A stretch of DNA of 59,155 bases from Sphingomonas sp. Leaf208 (GTDB lineage Bacteria; Pseudomonadota; Alphaproteobacteria; Sphingomonadales; Sphingomonadaceae), in the NCBI RefSeq assembly GCF_001421415.1, contig NZ_LMKH01000005.1:1-59155 (forward strand), read 5' to 3'. A program made the position numbers and the translations under genes. This document shows positions 52,435-59,155 of this stretch, in pieces (position 1 is the first letter of the stretch; every line of letters begins with the position of its first letter). The notes beneath the pieces are model-generated. The model worked only from the letters and a program-made list of their open reading frames with translations, searched no databases and was not told the origin of the DNA.

Positions 52435-53219
52435 TCCTTTACAAGTATGTGTCGGCGTTACGGGCAATCCAAATAATAAAAGATCGTCAAATTCAATTCT
52501 CGTTGCCGAGATACTTTAACGACCCTTTTGACCGGCCGCTCAATCCTATTGCCCGCTCCCGGGACTTATGGGGGGATCTTATGGGGCCACTTCGCGCTGA
52601 TATCAAAAGCCGGATTTGGGAGGCCAATAGCGGCGTCCTTTCTCTAACTCGAATACCTACTAACTCGTTGATGTGGGCGCATTACGCCGATAGTCACAAA
52701 GGTGTAGTCCTTGGCTTCGATGTAGAAGAGGCGGGATTTTTGGAAAGGCAAACTAACCTGATTCCCGCACACTTCGGCAGCGTTATCTACTCACGACGGC
52801 GCGTGCTCGATGACTATTCCACAGAGGAGGCCAATCCCTTAACAATAGGTGGAACGTATAGGTTCGATATAAGTAACTATGAAAAGCTCCAAAGACTATT
52901 TCTAACTAAACCGCTAGACTGGGCTTACGAGGAGGAGGTTCGCGTTGTTAAGTGCGTATTGGGAATGACCGTAGGCCATTCAGAAACGGAAAGTGGAATA
53001 TTTGATGTCGTAGAAACGGCAGAAGGATTGCGATACCTCTACAATTTGCCAATAAAGTCGTTAAAGGAAATGTATTACGGCGTTCGCTGCAATCCAAAGC
53101 CGTTCAGAGAACTAAATTATAACGGAATATCTATGTCGTTCAACCTGTGCGAACTGAACCATGATACCTACGAATTGACATCGAAGCATGTCGGTTCGTT
53201 TCCGATCTACAGTGTTTAG
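52431..53219 (+). CDS. DUF2971 protein
   Basis: 262 residues from a GTG at 52431. It has the DUF2971 pattern: an N-terminal LYKYVSALRAIQIIKDRQIQ, then FSLPRYFNDPFD, then VLSLTRIPTNSLMWAHYADS followed by HKGVVLGFD, and YEEEVRVVK near residue 165. The family is found in many bacterial genomic islands and has no proven function; the conserved WAHYAD-H-x-G-F region suggests an enzymatic site. Coupled to the gene before it and 18 bp before the next. Confidence 0.85.
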   Translation: MILYKYVSALRAIQIIKDRQIQFSLPRYFNDPFDRPLNPIARSRDLWGDLMGPLRADIKSRIWEANSGVLSLTRIPTNSLMWAHYADSHKGVVLGFDVEEAGFLERQTNLIPAHFGSVIYSRRRVLDDYSTEEANPLTIGGTYRFDISNYEKLQRLFLTKPLDWAYEEEVRVVKCVLGMTVGHSETESGIFDVVETAEGLRYLYNLPIKSLKEMYYGVRCNPKPFRELNYNGISMSFNLCELNHDTYELTSKHVGSFPIYSV

Positions 53220-53237
53220 GTAGTGAGAGTCGGCAAA

Positions 53238-53672
53238 ATGAAGTTCTTTGTTCCACATGCCGATGGCCCGCAGGAAGCGGAATCTGTCTACTCCAGTATC
53301 GCAAATTTCGTTGGTGCTAGCTCGCCGCATGAGCACGAAAGGCGTATCTTTTCGTTGTCTTGGCAACACAATGCTCGCTCCATGCAAGCCGAGGTCGGGA
53401 AGCCGCTTCCGGACTATTTCGAATTGGGAATTGAGCCAGTGCTCGCGATTTTTGATGCTGGAACACACTTCAAGATATGCACTCCGTCGCGTGGCGGTGT
53501 TTTAGGCGATCCGGTCCTAGCGGGCGGCCGTGGAACCAGAGCGACGTACTTTGAGGGGGGGCGTATAGAGCCGCGAAAGTTCCGGACAGCCTGTAAATAT
53601 TCGTGCACAAACGGACACAGCGGCACCCCGTCGGAGACCCAGGCGTATTACGAACGCCACTCAAAAGACTAA
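53238..53672 (+). CDS. Hypothetical protein, third gene of the operon
   Basis: 144 residues from the ATG at 53238 (an upstream GTG at 53223 is possible). It starts MKFFVPHADGPQEAESVYSS and includes FSLSWQHNARSMQAEVGKPL and VLAIFDAGTHFKICTPSRGG, a compact alpha/beta protein. No family recognised. The spacing suggests joint expression with the DUF2971 gene. Confidence 0.65.
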   Translation: MKFFVPHADGPQEAESVYSSIANFVGASSPHEHERRIFSLSWQHNARSMQAEVGKPLPDYFELGIEPVLAIFDAGTHFKICTPSRGGVLGDPVLAGGRGTRATYFEGGRIEPRKFRTACKYSCTNGHSGTPSETQAYYERHSKD

Positions 53673-53695
53673 ATGCTTTGTCACCGGCGCGGAGT

Positions 53696-54343
53696 TTAAG
53701 GCGTAGCCCAAAGTTGTAAGGTGTCAGAGTGCTTTGTCGATTTTGGTATGTCATAGATATCTGCCGGTTCTGCGGTAACTATGGGAATATCCGCTCCAAG
53801 CAAAGTGAAATGGCTAAGTTTAATTGGTTCAACCCGTTTAAGTCTATCTGGATCTAATCTTAGCTTTTCACGCAGTTCCATTAATAGCCTGCCCAATACA
53901 TTCTGTCCGTGAAAATCGCCGTTACTATCTTTAATGGCTCCCCAGAAGTCGTCTTTTCGTGAGTCCTCAACAATCGGCATGTTGCCGGTTTCTAAGAGCA
54001 GGTCTCCAAATGAGCGCCAATTTTGAGCCAATTTAACGCGAATGCACCATTTCATAATAGGTATTCTGATATCATCCCAGCGTTCTCGACTCTCATTCCG
54101 ATAAGGCTTTGAGCGCATCTTGGCTGTCATCGGGCTCGCCTCGTTTACGATGAGGCGCTGAACGTCGGGCATATGGGGGAATCTACACGCCTGATACAGC
54201 GCTTCGGAGGTTCTTAAATGAACCCCGGCGATCCTGATTGGAAAGCCAGGAGCCATATTTGATAGACCCCCGAATGCCTCCGCCGTTTTACGGAAGGATA
54301 CGATTTCCTCGGGCCGGTAGGTCCTCGAATCGATCTTTGCCAT
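53696..54343 (-). CDS. NADAR-family protein (YbiA/DUF1768)
   Basis: 215 residues from the ATG at 54343, five bases after the stop of the upstream PRTase-like gene; the frame is open further but those residues overlap that gene. The NADAR blocks are FGGLSNMAPGFPIRIAGVHL, SEALYQACRFPHMP and MKWCIRVKLAQNW, then DDFWGAIKDSNGDFHGQNVL. Family members act on ADP-ribose and N-glycosidic bonds and are found in conflict systems; some remove ADP-ribose from guanine. With the upstream gene it forms a two-gene module. Confidence 0.88.
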   Translation of the reverse strand: MAKIDSRTYRPEEIVSFRKTAEAFGGLSNMAPGFPIRIAGVHLRTSEALYQACRFPHMPDVQRLIVNEASPMTAKMRSKPYRNESRERWDDIRIPIMKWCIRVKLAQNWRSFGDLLLETGNMPIVEDSRKDDFWGAIKDSNGDFHGQNVLGRLLMELREKLRLDPDRLKRVEPIKLSHFTLLGADIPIVTAEPADIYDIPKSTKHSDTLQLWATP

Positions 54344-54348
54344 AGCCT

Positions 54349-55323
54349 TCAGTTCGTTACCCTCGGGAGAAGCGGATACCACGGATTGCCAGCCCACAAT
54401 ACCAAAGGAGCGTTGTTGGGACAATTTCTGTAGGTCGCGAACATGGTGCCGAACCCGATCGTTTTCATCCTCGTGTTGCCTAGCGGGCGCTGGTAGTCAT
54501 TGAGGTATGGGCACATTGCCCGCACGGCGACTCCCATTTTGAGAAATTCTTGTTCCAGCAAATGACGTCCTTGGGAGGAGGAGAAGAACCGCTGCGGGCC
54601 TAAACCTGCTCCATTGCGCCATTTCTGTTCCTTATCGAGTGAGGCAACGTAAGCTGCTACGGCGGGATTGGTTCCTGGACCGGTTGGGCGCAACACATCT
54701 GATGCATCCACTTTAAACAATCCATCTTCGATAGAGACTAAGCTGCCCCACCTAATGCTGATATTCTTTTCAGACTTAGTATTCGCTTGGTCCAGCAACT
54801 TCCCAGTGAAGTATCTACCCTGGGTATGTGAAGCGATAGTAGCAATGTATAGCTCGGCATTCTCTGGGGCGGTCTCCAAGATCCATTTTTCAAGGTCAAA
54901 ACCTAATCGTCCCCCGGAGAACAAACCGTCGTCCAGGTATAAAAACTTGTTTCCTCGACCGCAATCGTCGATGGATAGGCCGGTTTCTTTTTCTAACTTT
55001 CTATTAAATAAAGAAAGAAACTCTGTTTGGCTGTTTCCCCGCGGCTGAATATCTAAGAAGTGCATCTGACGCCAGAATGTCGCAGGATCGCCACCCGTCC
55101 ATGCGGCAAAACCGGTTATAGTTTTCATAAACCTTTTAACGCGGGATTTGGAAAAATATGTTTTTGCTAGCACATGCTCAAGCTCAGCTAAAATAGGCTG
55201 TCGAACAGCCGGTATAAACTGATTTATCCATCGTTCGACATGTGCGGCGGTTGGAACGGCTTCCGACTGATAGTCTTCAATAATTGTAGCGATGTCCTGT
55301 AACAGTCGATTCCACTCGTCCAT
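54349..55323 (-). CDS. Phosphoribosyltransferase-like conflict-system protein
   Basis: 324 residues. The centre has FLYLDDGLFSGGRLGFDLEK, the PRPP-binding-type loop with two Asp and a G-x-S/G-G turn, as in phosphoribosyltransferases; the preceding strand and the following helix WILETAPENAELYIAT fit this fold. The N-terminal 100 residues are helical (HVERWINQFIPAVRQPILAE). This resembles the PRTase-CE domain described for bacterial conflict systems, from memory. It is 5' of, and coupled to, the NADAR gene. Other details, such as partner substrate, are unknown. Confidence 0.65.
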   Translation of the reverse strand: MDEWNRLLQDIATIIEDYQSEAVPTAAHVERWINQFIPAVRQPILAELEHVLAKTYFSKSRVKRFMKTITGFAAWTGGDPATFWRQMHFLDIQPRGNSQTEFLSLFNRKLEKETGLSIDDCGRGNKFLYLDDGLFSGGRLGFDLEKWILETAPENAELYIATIASHTQGRYFTGKLLDQANTKSEKNISIRWGSLVSIEDGLFKVDASDVLRPTGPGTNPAVAAYVASLDKEQKWRNGAGLGPQRFFSSSQGRHLLEQEFLKMGVAVRAMCPYLNDYQRPLGNTRMKTIGFGTMFATYRNCPNNAPLVLWAGNPWYPLLPRVTN

Positions 55324-55437
55324 GATTTCCCCGCTACGTGCTATGCAATATTATGATTTTTAGCCTTACTATCAGTACTGCATACCCGGCGTGCGGGCGT
55401 CGTCAAACTATGCTAGCAAGCTATTGTAATTAAATAC

Positions 55438-55686
55438 CTATGCTTTGCGGGCTATGGTCGTGGCTGTTTCCCGGACGTCAAATGCAATGAGCACGAGCGC
55501 AGCCCAGATGATCCAGTCCCTGATGCTGTAGGGCATGAATACGGAGTGGAGTGCGACGTCGATCGCTTGCCGGAGGGTGGCGTTGTAGCGATCAAGGTTG
55601 GTGGAGATTCCTAACCCTAGCTCGATCACGATCCCGATCGGAATTGCCGCGATCGACCCGGTTGCGATGCGCCCGACTTTCGTCAT
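55438..55686 (-). CDS. Small membrane protein
   Basis: 82 residues from the ATG at 55686; a longer frame to 55941 has an arginine-rich start of low credibility. Two hydrophobic segments (IATGSIAAIPIGIVIELGLG and YSIRDWIIWAALVLIAFDV) suggest a two-helix membrane protein. No function. It lies between the NADAR/PRTase pair and the Qat operon. Confidence 0.5.
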   Translation of the reverse strand: MTKVGRIATGSIAAIPIGIVIELGLGISTNLDRYNATLRQAIDVALHSVFMPYSIRDWIIWAALVLIAFDVRETATTIARKA

Positions 55687-56066
55687 GCAAAGGCCCGCAC
55701 AGCCTACCGTTCGCGGGAGGCGCGCGGGTGGGCGCTGCCGGCGTCTGCACGGTTTGGAAGGCACAGCGCGATCAGAGTAGGTTTTGCCGCGCGCGCCAGG
55801 ACGGCGGCTTGGCCTTTGTCGTATCCAACCCGGGTGATCGTCATTGCGAGACGCTACACCTGATGGTCGAGGTAATGATGGCTTGTCGTTTGGAGCATTG
55901 ATGGGTGAATTAATGTTCAAGACATGCGGCATGCACGCCATCTACTGAACCGAAAGAACCTCGGGCTTCAGTAAAAATTTCGGTTCACATTGGATGTTGT
56001 CTGCGAGTTCGTCCTTGCGCAAGCCTTGGCCTAACCTACCATAACATGCTCGGGGGCAAATTACTG

Positions 56067-58004
56067 ATGTGGTCGGACAATCAAACAGCACGGGACCTGT
56101 TGAACTTTCAACACGTCGCCGACATCGCAGCTGAACGAATTTTCGGCGCCAAGGGGCAGCCACTATCGATCGGCATTTCTGGTGGCTGGGGGATGGGTAA
56201 GTCCTCGATGATGGAATTGCTTCACATAGCGTTGCAGCAGCGCGTTGCCGAGCAGGTTATGGCGCATTCCAGTGCCGAGGCGGCCGGACTGGACAGTGAA
56301 CCGCCCGATGAGATCCGCTTCGTCCACTTCAATGCCTGGTTATACCAAGGGCACGACGATGCGCGGGCCGCACTCATGGAGGCCATCGCCCAATCGCTCG
56401 TCGATCACGCCGAGAAGAAAGAGGACCAGTTCGGAGCCGCCGTTGTCAAGAAGGCGAAGGGTCTGCTTAGTAGGGTCAAATGGTTCAGGGTCGCGAGCAT
56501 GACCGCAGGCGCGGGGCTTGCAATGTACACGGGATCGCCGCTGCCGCTGATGTATAGCTCGATGGTGACTGCGGGGAGTGGTCTGCTGGACGGAGACCTG
56601 TCCAGCGGAGATGTCGAAAAGCTGAAGACGGCGTACGAATCGATCAGCAAGGAGGGCAAGGATCTTCTCACCGCCAAGAAGGAAGAAGAGAAGATCGCGA
56701 CGACTACGCCACCTAAGGCGATCGACGCGTTCAGGACCGACCTCCAGGCAACATTGAAGGAGATGAAGATCACATTGGTGGTCCTCATCGACGACCTCGA
56801 CCGCTGCCTACCCGAGACTGCGATCGCGACGCTCGAAGCGATGCGACTTTTCCTGTTCCTCGACCGGACGGCTTTCGTCATCGCTGCCGACGAGGACATG
56901 ATCCGTGAGTCGGTTCGCGTCCACTTTAAGGGCGCCCTGCTCAGCGAGGGGATGGTCAGGAGCTACTTCGACAAGCTGATCCAACTGCCCTTCCGCGTCC
57001 CTCCACTCGGAACGCAGGATGTCCGCGCCTACCTGATGCTCCTCTTTATCGACGCAAGCGATCTCAGATCCGATCGCAAGGACGAGATCCGCGATGCCGT
57101 CTGCATGCGGCTGGGACAGACATGGAACGGCGCACGCTTCGACCGCGCTTTTGTCCTGGAGACGATCGGCGACGCATGTCCCCCGGATCTTCGCAGCAGA
57201 ATCGCGATAGCCGACCGTATCGCGCCGATCCTGACCAGCTCTCCCGAGATCCGGGGCAACCCGCGCCTGATCAAGCGCTTCCTCAATTCGCTCGCACTCC
57301 GCGCGTCCCTCGCAGACCGCCAGGGCGTCTCGGTGGATGAGGAGGTGCTGATGAAGCTTCTTCTGTTCGAGCGCTGCGGAACCGCGGAGGCTTACGGCGC
57401 GCTGCTATCGACAGTGAACGAATCAACGGACGGGCATTCCAGCAAGCTGAAGGCAATGGAGGACGCCGTGCGCGGCGAGACCAGCGCTCCCCTCGACAAG
57501 CCCTTCGACGATGCGTTCGTGCGGGACTGGCTGCTCCTCGACCCGCCGCTCGGCGAGAGGGACCTGCGCGCCGCTGCGTATGTCAGCCGCGACAACTTCG
57601 CCATCATCGGACGGCCGGACGAGCTATCCCCCGAGGCACTCGAGATACTGGACGCGCTGCTCGCGGCAACCCAGCCGAGCCCGCCGCTCACGGAGAAGAC
57701 GAAGGCGCTGAGCTTTCGTGACGCCGCCGCGATCATGGACCGCATTCTAATCAAGGCCGGCGAGGAGACGCGATGGGGCGTCCCTGCGATCCTCAACGGC
57801 GCCCTCGCGGTCGCATCCGTCGACGAGCGTCACGCGCGTGAACTATCCTCGTTCCTCGCCAGCCGGCCTGGTCCGCAGCTCGAAGCCGGGATTGTCCCGA
57901 GGGTGATACAGTTGCCATGGGGGAAGGACCTGCTCAGGCTGTGGTCGAACAAGACTGACCTGAGCGTGCCGATGCGCAAGCGCGTGGACAGGGAGCTCAC
58001 CTGA
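56067..58004 (+). CDS. qatA: QatA, KAP-family P-loop NTPase
   Basis: 645 residues from the ATG at 56067 (GGGGG 10 bp upstream; an ATG at 56046 is possible). Walker A GGWGMGKSS at 39-47, FVHFNAWLYQGHDD, a hydrophobic hairpin near residues 145-170 and Walker B LVVLIDDLDRCLP near residue 240 define the KAP NTPases, in which two membrane segments sit inside the P-loop domain. With the qatB-like gene next to it, this is the ATPase of the Qat anti-phage system. Starts the operon; qatB overlaps its stop. Confidence 0.92.
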   Translation: MWSDNQTARDLLNFQHVADIAAERIFGAKGQPLSIGISGGWGMGKSSMMELLHIALQQRVAEQVMAHSSAEAAGLDSEPPDEIRFVHFNAWLYQGHDDARAALMEAIAQSLVDHAEKKEDQFGAAVVKKAKGLLSRVKWFRVASMTAGAGLAMYTGSPLPLMYSSMVTAGSGLLDGDLSSGDVEKLKTAYESISKEGKDLLTAKKEEEKIATTTPPKAIDAFRTDLQATLKEMKITLVVLIDDLDRCLPETAIATLEAMRLFLFLDRTAFVIAADEDMIRESVRVHFKGALLSEGMVRSYFDKLIQLPFRVPPLGTQDVRAYLMLLFIDASDLRSDRKDEIRDAVCMRLGQTWNGARFDRAFVLETIGDACPPDLRSRIAIADRIAPILTSSPEIRGNPRLIKRFLNSLALRASLADRQGVSVDEEVLMKLLLFERCGTAEAYGALLSTVNESTDGHSSKLKAMEDAVRGETSAPLDKPFDDAFVRDWLLLDPPLGERDLRAAAYVSRDNFAIIGRPDELSPEALEILDALLAATQPSPPLTEKTKALSFRDAAAIMDRILIKAGEETRWGVPAILNGALAVASVDERHARELSSFLASRPGPQLEAGIVPRVIQLPWGKDLLRLWSNKTDLSVPMRKRVDRELT

Positions 58005-58780
58005 TGGGCACATCTGCTTCTAGCAAGGGACCCGGTCCCAACGTGCCGATCGTCCCGCCATGGGTCGACGATCCCGCCCCGCCCCCGCCGCCGAACACCC
58101 CGCCGCCGATGGCACCGCCGCGGCGCTTCGGCCCGGCTCGTACATCGCTCGGCAAATGGGCTAAGAACGGCGGTGACGGCAATCTGCGACGCGGCCTCGG
58201 ACACTACACTTCTGGTGGAATGGGCGGCGCTGCCAACGCTACGGCGAGGATGGCGGGTAGCGCTTCGAGCGCCGGAGCGATCTACGAGGCACTCACCGCC
58301 CTCGCAGCGGACCAGCAGCTTCCGCCACAATACGGCGTCTCCCAAGCCAGATTGGGCGGTCTGACCCAGGCCGAGATCATCGACGTACTCGTCGACGTGC
58401 TATGCCCGGTGGACGGCACCCAGGACGGAGAAGCTTCGAGGGACTCCGCCGCGCGCGCGCTGACCGACATCGTCGAGCAGGGCAGCGACGTCACCGATTT
58501 AGACCAGAACCAGATCGACCAGGTAGTCCAAACGTTCCTTGGGAACGAGGTGGCGCACCGGATCGCGCTCGATGTAGGCATGGCCGTCATCGACAAGGCA
58601 CCAAGCGCCAGGGTCGGCCAGCAACGGCTCGAGGAGATGCAGTCGTACGTTCGGGAGGAACTGGCCAGGCGGTATGCGGAACGGCGCGCATTAAGCGGAA
58701 CGCTCGACCGCCAAGCCGCCGCGCAGCTCGGCCGAGACGTGATCCAGGACACCTTCGACGTCTTTGAAAGCTATTTATGA
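58004..58780 (+). CDS. qatB: QatB, Qat anti-phage component
   Basis: 258 residues. The N-terminus MGTSASSKGPGPNVPIVPPW followed by a Pro-rich stretch and GHYTSGGMGGAANATARMAG matches QatB as I recall it; the remainder is helical (RIALDVGMAVIDKAPSARVG, RLEEMQSYVREELARRYAE). Function within Qat is not known. It overlaps qatA by TGATG and qatC by ATGA. Confidence 0.85.
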   Translation: MGTSASSKGPGPNVPIVPPWVDDPAPPPPPNTPPPMAPPRRFGPARTSLGKWAKNGGDGNLRRGLGHYTSGGMGGAANATARMAGSASSAGAIYEALTALAADQQLPPQYGVSQARLGGLTQAEIIDVLVDVLCPVDGTQDGEASRDSAARALTDIVEQGSDVTDLDQNQIDQVVQTFLGNEVAHRIALDVGMAVIDKAPSARVGQQRLEEMQSYVREELARRYAERRALSGTLDRQAAAQLGRDVIQDTFDVFESYL

Positions 58781-59065
58781 CGCAAGTCGCATGCCTTCCC
58801 GCATCGCTTCCCACGCCCGCTGGACGCAACGTGCTGCGCTTTGACTTGTATGGCCGCGTCCCGATCAGCGGTCTGGGCCGCGTCGGAGGACCGGTCCCCC
58901 CGCTGCTGAAACGGCTGCGCCTTGCTCCCACAGAACGCGCATGGGACTTCACATCCATAGCGCTCTCCGTCGTCGCGGCCGACGAGGCTGTAACACGGAG
59001 CGACAGCCCCGATGGCTGGACGCGTGAGATCGAACTCACGATCGCGGTGGCGGCGCTGTTGTTGC
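58777..59065 (+). pseudogene. qatC: qatC (QueC-like), 5' part, cut by an IS3-family element
   Basis: From the ATG at 58777 about 95 residues run to ELTIAVAALL, after which the frame enters insertion-sequence DNA and stops at 59106. This is only the start of QatC: the family is over 400 residues and has the QueC ATP-binding P-loop, none of which is in the window. The frame at the break contains GWTREIELTIAVA, part of the QatC start. qatD (TatD-like) would follow beyond the element. Confidence 0.75.
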
Positions 59066-59155
59066 CCCCTAAAGGCCTGACAGGGCCTCGCAGGTTTGCG
59101 CGATGAACTCGCGGGGTGATCGATAGCGCAAAGCGCGGTGCGGATGCACCTCGTT
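59060..59155 (-). mobile_element. End of an IS3-family insertion sequence
   Basis: The minus strand from 59155 to the TAG at 59069-59071 encodes NEVHPHRALRYRSPREFIAQ then TCEALSGL, the C-terminus of an IS3-family transposase of the rve integrase type (N-E-x-R-P-H-x-x-L-x-Y-x-x-P-x-x-F). The stretch between the stop and qatC, about GTTGCCCCCTAAAG, should hold the terminal inverted repeat. The rest of the element is outside the window. Confidence 0.85.
59069..59155 (-). CDS. IS3-family transposase, C-terminal end (partial)
   Basis: 28 residues before the stop, as given for the element: NEVHPHRALRYRSP, EFIAQTCEALSGL. The DDE integrase core is outside the window. The transposase is transcribed against the qat operon. 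Confidence 0.85.
   Translation of the reverse strand, partial: NEVHPHRALRYRSPREFIAQTCEALSGL

Noticed and set aside
55185..55196. GCTAAAAT half-site in the PRTase-like gene
   Set aside because: No matching left half; lies in AT-rich coding DNA where this is expected by chance.

Overview
The window looks like a large accessory replicon (most likely a plasmid, less likely an integrated conjugative element) from an alphaproteobacterium of the sphingomonad type. Reasons: high GC, an imuA-imuB-dnaE2 mutasome cassette with a GTTC-N7-GTTC LexA box, bS21 and a suhB-like small RNA with alphaproteobacterial character. The taxon is an inference; no rRNA or tRNA gene was recognised.

The centre (about 7.0-42.0 kb) is a nearly complete IncP-1 (RK2/RP4)-like plasmid backbone in RK2 order. 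On the minus strand lie trbA and trbB-C-D-E-F-G-H-I-J-K-L-N (mating-pair formation). On the plus strand come a replication module (ribbon-helix-helix gene plus a winged-helix putative initiator, where RK2 has ssb-trfA), klcA, a broken gene at the klcB position, a korC-like gene, kleE, korA-incC-korB and a coiled-coil gene. The transfer region follows: traM-L-K on the minus strand, an RK2-like oriT, and traJ-I(H)-G-F-E-D-C on the plus strand. The palindrome TTTAGCSGCTAAA, which is the KorB operator of RK2, occurs seven times perfectly and once imperfectly, so the region appears to keep the IncP global control and partition circuit. RK2 comparisons are made from memory of those proteins and of oriT, without running an alignment.

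Left flank (1-7 kb): a truncated serine recombinase with two related palindromes that may be its sites, a secreted protein, a D-Ala-D-Ala carboxypeptidase-like protein, a bS21 gene, a receiver-domain gene with no clear start codon, a candidate small RNA, and a zeta-type toxin with a small upstream partner.

Right flank (42-59 kb): first a DNA-damage cluster holding an SRAP/YedK protein, a five-gene minus-strand operon imuA-imuB-dnaE2 plus two uncharacterised coupled genes, and an HNH-like gene with its own LexA-like box. Then an AT-richer defence-type island holding a three-gene operon with a DUF2971 protein, and a PRTase-like/NADAR gene pair. Last is a Qat anti-phage operon (qatA, qatB) whose qatC is cut by an IS3-family element at the window end.

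The pieces fit together as a self-transmissible plasmid: KorA/KorB/TrbA coordinate replication, partition and transfer genes; TraF, TrbC and the Trb proteins build the pilus; TraI/J/H/K act at oriT; KlcA and TraC (ArdC-like) protect incoming DNA; and the cargo provides mutagenesis and defence functions.
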